A DNA stretch of 37,322 nucleotides from an uncultured bacterium (GCA_949292525.1 CASEZJ010000006.1:1-37322); one strand, 5' to 3'. Numbered from the stretch's first letter, positions 23,108 to 34,735 are shown. Translations and numbers: made by a program. Notes: a model not told the origin generated them from the sequence alone.

Positions 23108-23557
23108 TTAATACTTATAATTTTTTAAAGTTTTTTCTATTTTTCTTTTTTCGTCTGCTTCTTTTAATGATTGTCTTTTATCATATAATTTTTTACCTTT
23201 ACATAAGCCAATTTCCAATTTAAGTAAACCTTCATTAAAATAAGCTTTTAAAGGAATCAATGTTAAACCTTCTAACTTAATTTTATTAAATAATTTCGTT
23301 ATTTCTTTTTTATGTAAAAGTAATTCTCTTGTTCTTCTTTCATCGTGATTAAAAATATTACCTTGTTCATATTTACCAATGAACATGTTTATTATTTCTA
23401 CTTTGCCATTTTTGATTATAACATAAGAATCATTAATATTTATACTGCCTGCTCGAACAGCTTTTATTTCGGTTCCTTTTAATTTTATACCAGCTTCATA
23501 TTTATCTAATATAAAATATTCAAAAGAAGCTTTACGATTAGTAGCTACTATTTTCAT
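23108..23557 (-). CDS. smpB: SsrA-binding protein
   Basis: The 149-aa protein has the SmpB signatures NRKASFEYFILDKYEAGIKL, GTEIKAVRAGSININDSYV near 29-47, and the basic C-terminal tail GLCKGKKLYDKRQSLKEAD that enters the ribosome decoding channel. It binds the tRNA-like part of tmRNA and is needed for trans-translation. Length is normal. It lies 11 bases after rnr and 44 bases before the mature tmRNA, the common Firmicute order secG-rnr-smpB-ssrA. Confidence 0.97.
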   Translation of the reverse strand: MKIVATNRKASFEYFILDKYEAGIKLKGTEIKAVRAGSININDSYVIIKNGKVEIINMFIGKYEQGNIFNHDERRTRELLLHKKEITKLFNKIKLEGLTLIPLKAYFNEGLLKLEIGLCKGKKLYDKRQSLKEADEKRKIEKTLKNYKY

Positions 23558-23568
23558 TTATCATCATC

Positions 23569-25623
23569 CTAATCACTTAATTCAAAATCAATTTTTCTAG
23601 TTCTACGATTAGAATCTAGAACTTTAACTCGCACCTTATCACCTAAACTATATGTCTTATATTTACTAATATATTTCATATTTTTTTCGTCAAAATAAAA
23701 TTTTTCTTGCAAACTATCTTCACGAACTAAGCCTTCAACCCCCTTATCAATTGTAACAAAAAAGCCAAACTTAGTCATAGATGAAATTATGCCCATAAAC
23801 TCTTCATTTTTGTGCCCTTCCATATACCATGCATAAAGCATATCATTAACATCACGTTCACAAGCTATAGCATTACGCTCTCTAGTAGAAGTGCTTAAAC
23901 CAATTTCTTGAAGATGATTTGCATAATAGCTTAATGCTTTATTGTAGTTAGTAGGGTGTAATATAAGTTCCTTAATTATTCGATGAACTATTAAATCAGG
24001 GTATCTCCTTATAGGTGAAGTAAAGTGACAATAATTTTTTAATGCTAAGCCATAATGGCCTATATTATCTTCTGAATATTTTGCTTTTGCCATTGAACGT
24101 AATAAAAGTTGATTCAATATATTACTGTCTGGTTTTTCTTCTAATGATTTTAATAAATCTTGAACTTGTTTTGGCCTAATTTCCCGATCAGTTTTAATCT
24201 TTTTTTCACCTACAAGATTTAAAAATTCAGCTATTTTTTCTTCACTTGGTTTGTCATGTATTCTGTATAAAAATGGCAAATCTAGTCTTGTCATATATTT
24301 AGCAACTTCTTCATTTGCTAAAATCATAAAATCTTCAATTAATTTTTCAGCATCAAAACGAGTTCTTTTTATTATATCTTTTGGTGAACCGTCTTCATTT
24401 AAAATAAAGCTATATTCATCAATGTCAAAATCTAAGCTACCTGCTGCTTCTCTTTTCTTTCTTATAATATGATGCAGTTCATTAGCTTCTAAAAGCATTT
24501 GATAAATATCTTGATATTTAGATATTGTTTCTTGATCACCATTTAGCATTTTATTTACATTATTATATGTCATTCGGTGCCGTGATTTAATTACACCTTC
24601 TACTAAATTAGAATCAATACATTTTCCTTTAACATCAACTTTCATAATCATTGCTAGAACTAAACGATCTACACCTTCATTTAATGAACATATACCATTT
24701 GAAAGTTCTCTTGGTAACATTGGTATTACGCGATCAGCTAAATATACACTAGTACCACGATGATATGCTTCTTTATCAAGTGGTGACCTATCTTTAACAT
24801 AATTTGAAACATCAGCTATATAAACGCCTAAAGTGTAAGTACCATCTTCTTCCTTTTTTACATAAATCGCATCATCAAAGTCTTTAGAATCATCACCATC
24901 AATAGTAATGATCGGTAAATCACGAAAATCTTTTCGACCTATAATTTCGGCTTCATTAACGGTTGGAGGTATTTCATTTTCTACTTCTTCTTTTACTTCA
25001 ATAGGGAAATCTTTATTAAAGCCATAAACTGCCGCAATCGCAGCTATTTCAACACCTGGATCATCTTTATAACCTATTAGCTCAATAAATCTAGCTTTAA
25101 CATTATGTTCACTATAAACTAATTCACATTTTATAATGGCACCTTTAAACAATTCAACATTAGAATCTAATACTAAATTATATGAATCTTTATAATCTAG
25201 ACTAACAACACTATAATATTTTTTATTTTTATATGTATCTATTCTAAAAGTACCAACAACTTCAGTTTTGGTATGTTCAAGAACTTTAATTACATTAGCA
25301 CGCATTTTTAAATTACGATCTTTATATACATAAAATAAAACTATATCAGAATCAAAGGCATCATTAAAATTTTCGTGTGAAACATAAAAGTCTTTAGTGT
25401 TGTCGTCCATATTTAATGGCGTAATAAAGCCAAATCTTTCATTTGTAATTTCAATTTTACCTTGATATACCGGGTAGAATTTATCACCATCAGTTATAAC
25501 TTTATTATCTTTAATTAATTTTTTTATTATATCTAAAACACTTTTTTTATTCATTTTCGCTGCTGAAGCTATTTTACTTAATGTGTGATGTTTTTTTATT
25601 ATATCTAATATTCTTTCTATCAT
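23569..25623 (-). CDS. rnr: Ribonuclease R
   Basis: The 684-aa protein is a 3'-to-5' exoribonuclease of the RNB family. It has an N-terminal helix-turn-helix (about 1-45), two cold-shock-type OB domains (about 50-210), the catalytic RNB domain with IDGDDSKDFDDA (241-252) providing the Mg2+ aspartates, CHFTSPIRRYPDLIVHR, and a C-terminal S1 domain (about 605-682, GIISSMTKFGFFVTIDKGVE). It degrades structured RNA, including messages released by tmRNA. AAGGAG lies at 25629-25634. It is shorter than the E. coli enzyme because the basic tail is absent, as is usual in this group. Confidence 0.96.
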   Translation of the reverse strand: MIERILDIIKKHHTLSKIASAAKMNKKSVLDIIKKLIKDNKVITDGDKFYPVYQGKIEITNERFGFITPLNMDDNTKDFYVSHENFNDAFDSDIVLFYVYKDRNLKMRANVIKVLEHTKTEVVGTFRIDTYKNKKYYSVVSLDYKDSYNLVLDSNVELFKGAIIKCELVYSEHNVKARFIELIGYKDDPGVEIAAIAAVYGFNKDFPIEVKEEVENEIPPTVNEAEIIGRKDFRDLPIITIDGDDSKDFDDAIYVKKEEDGTYTLGVYIADVSNYVKDRSPLDKEAYHRGTSVYLADRVIPMLPRELSNGICSLNEGVDRLVLAMIMKVDVKGKCIDSNLVEGVIKSRHRMTYNNVNKMLNGDQETISKYQDIYQMLLEANELHHIIRKKREAAGSLDFDIDEYSFILNEDGSPKDIIKRTRFDAEKLIEDFMILANEEVAKYMTRLDLPFLYRIHDKPSEEKIAEFLNLVGEKKIKTDREIRPKQVQDLLKSLEEKPDSNILNQLLLRSMAKAKYSEDNIGHYGLALKNYCHFTSPIRRYPDLIVHRIIKELILHPTNYNKALSYYANHLQEIGLSTSTRERNAIACERDVNDMLYAWYMEGHKNEEFMGIISSMTKFGFFVTIDKGVEGLVREDSLQEKFYFDEKNMKYISKYKTYSLGDKVRVKVLDSNRRTRKIDFELSD

Positions 25624-25634
25624 AGTAACTCCTT

Positions 25635-25662
25635 AAAAAAAGAGATACTATTTAGTATCTCT
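25635..25662 (-). terminator. Terminator between secG and rnr
   Basis: A perfect 9-bp stem AGAGATACT/AGTATCTCT with a four-base loop is followed on the minus strand by TTTTTTAAGGAG, the last part being the rnr ribosome binding site. It would stop or reduce read-through from the upstream operon into rnr. Confidence 0.85.
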
Positions 25663-25668
25663 AATTTG

Positions 25669-25902
25669 TTATAATGTCGTATGTAATACAACTGATGTTA
25701 TTACTAATGCTATAAATATTATAGCTATAACTAAAGTTGAGCGTTGTAAGAATAATTCTGCGCCCCTAACTTTTTGATCTTTAAATAGTTCTGTTTTACT
25801 ACCATTAAAGGCATCATTAATATCATCTTTAGATGTTTGTAACATAACAACAATTATCATTAAAATTGAAAAAACTAAAACAAAATAATCAGCAATATTC
25901 AA
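25669..25902 (-). CDS. secG: Preprotein translocase subunit SecG
   Basis: The protein has two membrane helices (about 6-22 and 55-75) joined by a loop with the SecG-type pattern LQTSKDDINDAFNGSKTELF. It assists the SecYE channel. I prefer the TTG start at 25900-25902, seven bases after AAGGTG, which gives 77 aa (MNIADYFVLV); the GTG at 25911 would be part of that ribosome binding site. It is the last gene before the internal terminator. Confidence 0.9.
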   Translation of the reverse strand: MNIADYFVLVFSILMIIVVMLQTSKDDINDAFNGSKTELFKDQKVRGAELFLQRSTLVIAIIFIALVITSVVLHTTL

Positions 25903-25950
25903 AATTTTCACCTTCCAATAATTAGCACGACAATTTTAGCATATTTTTAT

Positions 25951-27246
25951 TTATCTGACAACATCTAATATTAATTTTGTTGTAATTTCTTTATCAGTAT
26001 ATGTATATGCTTCTTTTAACATATTATATGCTTCATCAACATTTTTATCATTAACATATAAATAAGCTAAAACATCACCGCAATTGACATAATCTCCGAC
26101 TTTTTTATTTAAAACAATTCCAACACTATAATCTATTTCACTATCTAAGTTTTCTCTTCCTGCTCCTAATAACATAGAAGCATGACCAACCTTATATGAA
26201 TCTATTCTACTAATATAACCTGATGTTTCCGCTTTAAGTTCAATAACTTCACCTAAATCAAACAATTCCGGATGGTGAATATAATCAACATTACCACCTT
26301 GAGCCTTAACTAATTCAACGAACTTAGCTAATGCTCTACCATTTCTAATTTGTTCTAGTAAAGTTTTTCTTGCTTCCTCTAATGACGTTTCTAATCCTGC
26401 ATCAACAACTAAATATGAGCCTAATGTTAAACATAATTCTGTTAAATCTTTTGGTCCACGGCCATTTAAAGTATTAATAGCTTCAATTACTTCTAATGAA
26501 TTACCAATTGCTAAACCTAAAGGTTCATCCATATTTGTCAATACGCATGTAACCTTTTTATTAGCCATAGTACCGATATCTTTCATAGCTGAAGCCAGTT
26601 TTAAAGCTTCTTCTACATTAGGCATAAAGGCTCCACTACCTACTTTAACATCTAAAATGATAGCATCAGCCCCAGCTGCTAGTTTTTTAGACATTATACT
26701 AGAGGCAATTAATGGTATTGATGGAACTGTACCTGTTACATCGCGTAAAGCATATAGTTTTTTGTCAGCTACATTGATTTCTTTAGTTTGTCCAATAATA
26801 GCAATATTAATATTTTCAACTTGATCAATAAATTCACTAATGCTTAAATTAACATTAAAATCTCTAATTGATTCTAATTTATCTAATGTACCACCAGTAT
26901 GTCCTAATCCTCTACCGCTCATTTTAGCGAATTTAATACCTAGACTTGCTACTAAAGGTGCTAAAACTAAAGTTGTTTTATCACCAACACCACCTGTTGA
27001 GTGTTTATCTACTTTAAAACCTTTAATTTGGCTTAAATCAACTGTTTTACCACTGTTTTCCATCGCCATTGTTAAGGCAAATATTTCATCTTTATTCATA
27101 CCTTTAAAATAAGTTGCCATTAAAAAGGCACTCATTTGATAATCAGGTATCTCCCCATTTGCATAACCATTGATTAAATAATCAATTTCTGTTTTTGTTA
27201 AACTATAACCATCGCGTTTTTTTATAATTAAATCTAAAACGTTCAT
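25951..27246 (-). CDS. pdp: Pyrimidine-nucleoside phosphorylase
   Basis: The 431-aa enzyme splits uridine, thymidine and deoxyuridine with phosphate into base and (deoxy)ribose-1-phosphate for salvage. Recognised motifs are KHSTGGVGDKTTLVLAPLVA (about 81-100), the family signature SGRGLGHTGGTLDKLESI (about 110-127), and the C-terminal PYNP domain from about 340. Length is normal. Its ATG overlaps the stop of the S51 peptidase gene (ATGA), so the two are translationally coupled. A thymidine-specific deoA function cannot be excluded from sequence alone. Confidence 0.93.
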   Translation of the reverse strand: MNVLDLIIKKRDGYSLTKTEIDYLINGYANGEIPDYQMSAFLMATYFKGMNKDEIFALTMAMENSGKTVDLSQIKGFKVDKHSTGGVGDKTTLVLAPLVASLGIKFAKMSGRGLGHTGGTLDKLESIRDFNVNLSISEFIDQVENINIAIIGQTKEINVADKKLYALRDVTGTVPSIPLIASSIMSKKLAAGADAIILDVKVGSGAFMPNVEEALKLASAMKDIGTMANKKVTCVLTNMDEPLGLAIGNSLEVIEAINTLNGRGPKDLTELCLTLGSYLVVDAGLETSLEEARKTLLEQIRNGRALAKFVELVKAQGGNVDYIHHPELFDLGEVIELKAETSGYISRIDSYKVGHASMLLGAGRENLDSEIDYSVGIVLNKKVGDYVNCGDVLAYLYVNDKNVDEAYNMLKEAYTYTDKEITTKLILDVVR

Positions 27247-27899
27247 ATATTCCTTTCATATAAAGGAATTAATATATATTCATTGTTTGCCAAACAATAT
27301 ACACTATTCCTTTTTTCATTCTTAATAACTTTAGATAATCTGCCGTCTTCAAAATAAATAGCTGTATCATCTTCTAAAGCATAGGAATCTAAACCATATT
27401 TTTTGCATTCATCATCAAATAAAACTAATTCTTCTTTTTGATAATGAGGACAAAAACATATGTCTATTATGCCTAAGCCTTTAATCATTTTAAAATTAAA
27501 ATATTGACCACAATCAATAAAACTATCTGCATCGCCCATCCCATAGCTTGCTAACATTATTGCTCCGGCAGATACCCCAACTAATATTTTATCTTCCGTG
27601 AAATATTTATCTAAATTATACTTTTTGACATATTCTAGTAATTCTTTTGTGTTTCCACCTGCAAAAAATAAAATATTAGCCTTATTAAAAAGTGATTCAT
27701 AATCTAAATTTGTAATATTTTTTCTAGTTAAAATGCTAATGTTGGTTTTTATTTTATTTTTAAATAAATTATAACTATATTCATATTTATCAGTTGCTAA
27801 AGCAATATATAAAATATCCGGATTAGGAATTAAATTAATAAGAAAATTTTCAATATTTTTTTTATTATTAGTTAATCCACCAATTAATAAGCATTTCAT
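27243..27899 (-). CDS. Peptidase S51 family protein (dipeptidase E-like)
   Basis: The 218-aa protein has the S51 layout: FFAGGNTKELL (about 78-88), the nucleophile elbow GVSAGAIML with S110, and the later GLGIIDICFCPHY holding a likely catalytic histidine. The family includes PepE, which releases N-terminal aspartate from dipeptides, and cyanophycinase. The exact substrate is not visible. It overlaps trmB upstream and pdp downstream by four bases each. Confidence 0.85.
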   Translation of the reverse strand: MKCLLIGGLTNNKKNIENFLINLIPNPDILYIALATDKYEYSYNLFKNKIKTNISILTRKNITNLDYESLFNKANILFFAGGNTKELLEYVKKYNLDKYFTEDKILVGVSAGAIMLASYGMGDADSFIDCGQYFNFKMIKGLGIIDICFCPHYQKEELVLFDDECKKYGLDSYALEDDTAIYFEDGRLSKVIKNEKRNSVYCLANNEYILIPLYERNI

Positions 27900-28525
27900 T
27901 TTCTAACCTTAACATAACAAATAGGTCCAATTTGTGACCATTTATCTTCAAATTCAGTCGTAATATTGAAAGTGTTTGTGCTGTGTAAATCATATGTTTT
28001 ATCTAAAATTGTAAAACCTTCTTCTTCATAACGTAATAATGAATAATTAAATAAATCAACATTATCAGTTTTTTGAATAATAGTTCCAGCATTAGTTAAT
28101 ATTCGTTTATAAGAGTTTAAAAAATTATTTGAAGTTAATCTTCTTTTAGCTTGGGCTTGTTTAGGCCAAGGATCAGAAAAATTAAGATAAATATTACTAA
28201 TACTTGCCGTTTTAATTTTAGGTTCTATATCTTTAAAATCACCTAGAATAAAGAATAAGTTGCTTGGCTTTTCTTCTAAATTTAAATATTTTTCTACAGC
28301 TCTTAATAATACTGAATCATATTTTTCAATTGCTATAAAATTAATATCTGGTAATGCCTTAGCCATATTAATAATAAATTGGCCTTTCCCACAACCTATT
28401 TCTAAATGAAGAGGTAATTCATTTAGAAATAATTGTTCAATATTTAATGTTTCTAAATTAGTAACAACAATTTCTTGATGACTATCTAAAAATTCTTTTG
28501 CTCTTTTAATGTGTCTTAAACGCAT
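27896..28525 (-). CDS. trmB: tRNA (guanine-N7-)-methyltransferase
   Basis: The 209-aa protein is a class I SAM methyltransferase that makes m7G46 in tRNA. It shows the SAM motif LEIGCGKGQFI (about 41-51), the characteristic NFSDPWPKQAQAKRRL (about 133-148), and a C-terminal TEFEDKW segment. Length is typical. It starts one base after the pepV stop and overlaps the S51 gene. Confidence 0.96.
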   Translation of the reverse strand: MRLRHIKRAKEFLDSHQEIVVTNLETLNIEQLFLNELPLHLEIGCGKGQFIINMAKALPDINFIAIEKYDSVLLRAVEKYLNLEEKPSNLFFILGDFKDIEPKIKTASISNIYLNFSDPWPKQAQAKRRLTSNNFLNSYKRILTNAGTIIQKTDNVDLFNYSLLRYEEEGFTILDKTYDLHSTNTFNITTEFEDKWSQIGPICYVKVRK

Positions 28526-28526
28526 T

Positions 28527-29882
28527 TTATTTACCTAATTCATAAATTGCCTTTGCATAAATAGCAATATCTTCAACAAAGTCGTTAATTTTACGATATT
28601 CATTCGCAATATGACAAACATCAGGACTACCTGGTCTTTGTGGGCCAAATGCTACACATTGTTCAATAAATTTTGCGTATGTTCCGCCACCAATCGTAAA
28701 TGGCTTATTAATATTATCACCTGTTATAGCTGTATAAGATTCCATTAATTTTCTGACTAAAAATGAATCTTTTTTAACATAATGAATTGGTGTAAGACTA
28801 TCTTGACTATAGCTAAAACCATATTGTTTCATGCTTGAAGCAAATTTTTCTTCAATTACTACATTATATTTATCTTTAGGAATTCTAAAGTCTAGGCCAA
28901 CTACTAATTGATTATTTTCTAGTTTAAAAGTACCTAAATTCATAGTTAATAGTCCCATATCATTATCCTTTATAGCTAAGCCTAATTTTTTAGCAAACGG
29001 ATCAAATAAAAAATAATCTTGTAAATATTTAGCAACTGATGAATTTGTGTTTTTAGCTACGAAGTCAAGCAAAATAAAGGCTGCGTTTAGGCCTTTTTCA
29101 GGTACCATGGCATGGCTTGATTTTCCGTATGCAATATAAGTATCGCCCTTTACTTCACCCTCGTAGCCATTTTCTTTTAAATAAAGAAGATATTCATTTT
29201 TTAAATCAACATTCAATTCCATTTGGGCTAAAGCAGGAACAATATTTAATCTTTCACCAGCATTAAATGATTTAAAAACATTTTCTTTATCATCAAGATA
29301 TAGATGATAATTTGCATGAGCCTTTTCGCCATAAATAGCCGGAAATTCAGCATCAGGTGAAAAACCAAAAACTGGCATTTCTTCTTCTTCAAAATATTTA
29401 GTTAAACAACGAGAGCCACTCTCTTCATCGCAGCCCATAATTAAGCGAACTTTTTTAGTTAATTTTATTTGATTATCTTTTAAAAGTTTAATGGCATATA
29501 AACTAGCTACTAATGGACCTTTATCATCCATTACTCCTCTACCATACATGTTTTCACCTTTTATAGTTAGGGTAAATGGATCACTATCCCATTCATCTTT
29601 ATTAGCAGGAACTACATCTAGATGTGCTAAAACACCAATTAATTGGCCGTTTGCATTACCATATTCAATATGTCCTGCATAATTATAAACATTTTTAGCA
29701 CTTAAGCCAAAACTTCTAGCTTTATTTAAAACATAATCTAGAGCTTCTTTATTTTCTTTACCAAATGGTACATCAGAATCAGGATGATATTCATCTAAAA
29801 CACTTTTATATTCTATTAATTCTTTTAGAGTGTTTAAAGCTTCTTCTTTATATTTTTCAGCTAAGGCTTTAAAATTATACAT
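28527..29882 (-). CDS. pepV: Dipeptidase PepV (M20 family)
   Basis: The 451-aa metallopeptidase cleaves dipeptides in the cytoplasm with two zinc ions. Ligands and catalytic residues are visible: H87 and D89 (AHLDVVPA), D119/D120 (GRGVMDDKGPL), E153/E154 (GCDEESGSR), and a late His (PDVCHIANE). The lid domain contains GKSSHAMVPEKGLNAA. Its start overlaps the HPr stop (TAATG), and the AAGGAGGTG ribosome binding site is encoded by the last HPr codons, so the pair is coupled. Confidence 0.93.
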   Translation of the reverse strand: MYNFKALAEKYKEEALNTLKELIEYKSVLDEYHPDSDVPFGKENKEALDYVLNKARSFGLSAKNVYNYAGHIEYGNANGQLIGVLAHLDVVPANKDEWDSDPFTLTIKGENMYGRGVMDDKGPLVASLYAIKLLKDNQIKLTKKVRLIMGCDEESGSRCLTKYFEEEEMPVFGFSPDAEFPAIYGEKAHANYHLYLDDKENVFKSFNAGERLNIVPALAQMELNVDLKNEYLLYLKENGYEGEVKGDTYIAYGKSSHAMVPEKGLNAAFILLDFVAKNTNSSVAKYLQDYFLFDPFAKKLGLAIKDNDMGLLTMNLGTFKLENNQLVVGLDFRIPKDKYNVVIEEKFASSMKQYGFSYSQDSLTPIHYVKKDSFLVRKLMESYTAITGDNINKPFTIGGGTYAKFIEQCVAFGPQRPGSPDVCHIANEYRKINDFVEDIAIYAKAIYELGK

Positions 29883-30157
29883 TATTGCACCTCCTTACCC
29901 ACTTTTAAATCTTCAATTAAACTTATTAGCTTTTCACTAGCTAAATTTTCATCTTCACCAACAAAGATTAAAGTGATTTCTTCACCCATATAAATTCCTA
30001 GTGATAATACACCTATTATTGATTTAAAATCTATATCTTTGTTATGAGCTTTTAAGGTAATGTCTGATTTAAATTTATCTGCTTCAGTAACTAAAATGGT
30101 TGCTGGTCTAGAATGCATACCAGTTTCTGCCGTAATATACACTTTTTTTACAACCAT
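29882..30157 (-). CDS. ptsH: Phosphocarrier protein HPr
   Basis: The 91-aa protein carries phosphate from enzyme I to the sugar-specific PTS enzymes. The active-site H15 lies in TGMHSRPAT, and the regulatory S46 in FKSIIGVLSLG, so HPr kinase control of the Firmicute type is possible. Enzyme I (ptsI) is not next to it, which is less usual. It follows an EIIB-like membrane protein by five bases. AGAGGT is upstream of the ATG. Confidence 0.95.
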   Translation of the reverse strand: MVVKKVYITAETGMHSRPATILVTEADKFKSDITLKAHNKDIDFKSIIGVLSLGIYMGEEITLIFVGEDENLASEKLISLIEDLKVGKEVQ

Positions 30158-30162
30158 AATAT

Positions 30163-30504
30163 CTACCTCTTTTCTAAAGCATTTTTAATGTTAATAGCCT
30201 CATCTTTAAATAAGGCTTTAATTGTATTACCAGTAACAAATATACCTTTATCAGTTAAAGTTTTTAATTTTTCTAAATCGACTAAATCAAGTTCATTAAC
30301 TTCAATTTTTAGTCTACTTTGTTCAACTTCAACTTTTAAAATATTATTGTTACCTCCTAAATATAATAATAATGCAGCAATAAAATCAGGATTAACTATT
30401 GATTTATTTTGTTTTTTCTTTAAATAATAAAAAGCAATGAAAACGCCTAATATTAATATTAATGCCGCTGCTAATATTATTAAGGTAATCACCCAAGCTT
30501 CCAT
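30163..30504 (-). CDS. Membrane-anchored PTS EIIB-like protein lacking the phosphorylated cysteine
   Basis: A single N-terminal membrane helix (about 4-27) is followed by KKKQNK and an ~80-residue domain that reads like glucose-type EIIB. It has FIAALLLYLGGNNNILKVEV, then SRLKIEVN, then LKTLTDKGIFVTGNTIKALF. In true EIIB the motif is C-I-T-R-L-R with the phosphorylated Cys. Here the aligned position is Glu61 (E-Q-S-R-L-K), so phosphotransfer is not possible in the usual way. Standing beside HPr, it may be a sensor or docking protein. Its size and position after tgt recall YajC, but the C-terminal domain does not fit YajC. Confidence 0.75.
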   Translation of the reverse strand: MEAWVITLIILAAALILILGVFIAFYYLKKKQNKSIVNPDFIAALLLYLGGNNNILKVEVEQSRLKIEVNELDLVDLEKLKTLTDKGIFVTGNTIKALFKDEAINIKNALEKR

Positions 30505-30508
30505 CTAA

Positions 30509-32111
<1,603 letters not shown>

Positions 32112-32120
32112 ATAAACTCC

Positions 32121-33140
32121 TTAAATAATAAACATTGCATCACCAAAAGAAAAAAAACGATATTTTTCTTTAACGGCTTCATTATAAGCTTTTAGTATTA
32201 ATTCTTTATCACTAAAAGCACTAACTAACATAATTAAAGTTGATTTAGGTAAATGAAAATTAGTTATCAATCCTTTAATAACCTTAAATTCATAACCTGG
32301 ATAAATAAAAATACTTGTCTCTTTTGACTCTTCTTTAAAACCGTCCTTAGTATAAGCACTTTCTAAAGTTCTTACACTTGTAGTCCCGACTGCTATAATT
32401 CGCTTACCCTTTCTAATAGCTTCATTTAATCTATCAGCACTATCTTTAGTAATATGATAAGCTTCACTATGCATTTGATGGTTAGTGACATCTTCAACAT
32501 TCACCGGTCTAAAAGTTCCTAAGCCAACATTTAACGTGACATAAATAATCTCTACCCCTTTAGCTTTAATTTGTTCTAATAGTTCATTTGTAAAATGTAA
32601 TCCAGCAGTTGGGGCAGCTGCACTACCAATATTTTTAGCATAAACAGTTTGATATCTATCTTTATCTTCTAATTTTTCATGAATATATGGAGGTAGTGGC
32701 ATTTGCCCTATTTCATTTAATATTTCTACTAAAATACCTTCATATATTAATTTAATATGACAAATTCCATCTTCTAAAACTTCTAAACATAAAGCCTTTA
32801 ATTTATCAGAAAAAACAACAACCGTATTTTTATGCATACGGCGTTGCGGCTTAACTAAACATTCCCAAACATTTTCACCTAAGTCTTTTAATAATAAAAC
32901 TTCCATTTTTGCTAAAGTATCCTCTTTATAACCAAAAATACGAGCAGGATAAACTTTAGTATCATTCATAACTAAAACATCATTAGGTCCTAAATAATTA
33001 ATGATATTGGCAAAAACTTCATGTTTTATTGCGCGCGTTTTTCGATCTAAAACCATTAAACGTGAACTACTACGGTCTTTAAGTGGTGTTTGAGCTATTA
33101 ATTCTTCTGGTAAATAATAATCAAAATCACTAGTTTTCAT
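32121..33140 (-). CDS. queA: S-adenosylmethionine:tRNA ribosyltransferase-isomerase
   Basis: The 339-aa enzyme converts preQ1 in tRNA to epoxyqueuosine using the ribosyl part of SAM. It starts [20 protein letters not shown], has the conserved [13 protein letters not shown] near 172-184 and NLHLPKST-like [17 protein letters not shown] near the end. Its start overlaps the ruvB stop (ATGA). With tgt downstream it forms the ruvAB-queA-tgt arrangement common in bacteria. Confidence 0.97.
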   Translation of the reverse strand: MKTSDFDYYLPEELIAQTPLKDRSSSRLMVLDRKTRAIKHEVFANIINYLGPNDVLVMNDTKVYPARIFGYKEDTLAKMEVLLLKDLGENVWECLVKPQRRMHKNTVVVFSDKLKALCLEVLEDGICHIKLIYEGILVEILNEIGQMPLPPYIHEKLEDKDRYQTVYAKNIGSAAAPTAGLHFTNELLEQIKAKGVEIIYVTLNVGLGTFRPVNVEDVTNHQMHSEAYHITKDSADRLNEAIRKGKRIIAVGTTSVRTLESAYTKDGFKEESKETSIFIYPGYEFKVIKGLITNFHLPKSTLIMLVSAFSDKELILKAYNEAVKEKYRFFSFGDAMFII

Positions 33141-34144
33141 CCTAAAAAACCTTCCATATATTTATAATTTAAATGCTTATACGCTTTTTCTGTCGCAACT
33201 CTACCTCGGTTAGAACGCTTAATAAATCCTTCTTGTAACAAATACGGTTCATAAACGTCTTCTAATGTTGAAACTTCTTCCGATAAACTAGCGGCCAAAG
33301 CCTCAACCCCAACCGGACCACCATGATATATTTCAATCAAAGTTTTTAAATATTTATGATCTCGCATATCTAAACCACTATCATCTACCCCAAGTTGACT
33401 TAAAGCATATTTAGTTATTTCTAAATTTATTACGCCTTCATTTTTAACTTCAGCAAAATCTCTAACCCTTCTAAATAAACGATTAGCTATTCTTGGTGTT
33501 CCTCTACTACGCTTAGCCAATTCTAATGCCGCTTCATCATCGATTTTAGCATTATAAACTAAGGCTGTTCTTTTAATTATTTCATTCAATTCTTTAGTAT
33601 TATAATAATCTAAATGAAAAATAACACCAAATCTATCTCTTAAGGGGCTAGATATATCCCCATATCTTGTGGTAGCACCAATTAAAGTAAATGGTGGTAA
33701 ATCAACTCTAATACTTTTAGCAGTTGAATCCTTACCAATTAAAACATCTAATACATAATCTTCCATCGCACTATATAAAATTTCTTCAACAAAGCGAGGA
33801 AGGCGATGTATTTCATCGATAAATAATACATCTCCTTCTTCTAATTGTGATAAAACAGCTGCTAAATCGCCACTTCTTTCAATAGTTGGGCCTGAAATAA
33901 CTTTTAAATTAACATGTAATTCATTGGCCACAATTTGAGCTAAAGTAGTTTTACCTAAACCTGGAGGTCCATATAACAAAACATGATCTAAGCTTTCATG
34001 TCTAGCTAAAGCGGCCTTAATATATATTTCTAAACTTTCTTTTATTTTTTCTTGTCCTATATATTCTTTAAGAACTGAGGGTCTTAAGCTTAAATCATCA
34101 TTTGCTTCAATCACTTCTGGATCTAATATTCTTTCATCTTGCAA
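33137..34144 (-). CDS. ruvB: Holliday junction branch migration ATPase RuvB
   Basis: The 335-aa motor has Walker A GPPGLGKT (59-66), Walker B LFIDEIH (107-113), sensor 1 GATTRYG, the arginine-finger segment PLRDRFG, and a C-terminal winged helix that binds DNA ([12 protein letters not shown]). As a hexamer it drives DNA through the RuvA-bound junction. Length is normal; it follows ruvA by ten bases. Confidence 0.98.
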   Translation of the reverse strand: MQDERILDPEVIEANDDLSLRPSVLKEYIGQEKIKESLEIYIKAALARHESLDHVLLYGPPGLGKTTLAQIVANELHVNLKVISGPTIERSGDLAAVLSQLEEGDVLFIDEIHRLPRFVEEILYSAMEDYVLDVLIGKDSTAKSIRVDLPPFTLIGATTRYGDISSPLRDRFGVIFHLDYYNTKELNEIIKRTALVYNAKIDDEAALELAKRSRGTPRIANRLFRRVRDFAEVKNEGVINLEITKYALSQLGVDDSGLDMRDHKYLKTLIEIYHGGPVGVEALAASLSEEVSTLEDVYEPYLLQEGFIKRSNRGRVATEKAYKHLNYKYMEGFLG

Positions 34145-34154
34145 AATAAAACAC

Positions 34155-34709
34155 CTACTTCGTTAATAATTTTAAAGCCATTTTTAATAAATTAGCCTCA
34201 TTATCATTTTCATCTAATTTAGGTAGAATCTTATTAACTTCTTTTTTGCTATAACCTAAAGCTTGTAAAGCATCACTTATCTCTTCTAATTTAGAAGATA
34301 CTAAAACTTGTTCATCTAAATTTATTTTACCTTTTAAATCTAAAATAATTTGTTGACTAGCTTTAGGACCTATACCTGGGAATTTTCTTAAATATGCATC
34401 ATTTCTACTTTCAATTGCTTCATACACTTGTCTTACAGAACCTAGTGCTAAAATACTTAAAGCGCTCTTTGGTCCAATTCCAGATACACTGATTAATTTT
34501 AAAAACAATTCTTTTTCTTCCTTACTTAAAAAGCCATATAATTCAATCACATTATCACGAATATATTGATGAATATAAACGACCTTTTCATCATTTTTTT
34601 TATATGCATAAGGATTAGGAACAATAACAAGATAACCAATATTTTGACATTCTAAAACAATGTTTTTAGGAGTAATATCAACAATTTTACCTTTAATAAA
34701 TTCAAACAT
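34155..34709 (-). CDS. ruvA: Holliday junction-binding protein RuvA
   Basis: The 184-aa protein has the N-terminal OB-fold (1-62), tandem helix-hairpin-helix domain ([35 protein letters not shown]) and the C-terminal RuvB-contact domain after a short linker. It binds four-way junctions as a tetramer. ATG 34709 has AGGTG seven bases upstream. It is the first gene of the long minus-strand operon. Confidence 0.97.
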   Translation of the reverse strand: MFEFIKGKIVDITPKNIVLECQNIGYLVIVPNPYAYKKNDEKVVYIHQYIRDNVIELYGFLSKEEKELFLKLISVSGIGPKSALSILALGSVRQVYEAIESRNDAYLRKFPGIGPKASQQIILDLKGKINLDEQVLVSSKLEEISDALQALGYSKKEVNKILPKLDENDNEANLLKMALKLLTK

Positions 34710-34726
34710 AAAAAATCACCTAGGCA

Positions 34727-34735
34727 ATTATACCA
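34727..34735 (-). promoter_or_regulatory. Extended -10 promoter of the ruvA operon
   Basis: TGGTATAAT on the minus strand is an extended -10 just before ruvA. The region upstream is nearly all T on that strand and has no clear -35. No other terminator or promoter is evident until the secG-rnr terminator, so this probably serves twelve genes. Confidence 0.65.
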
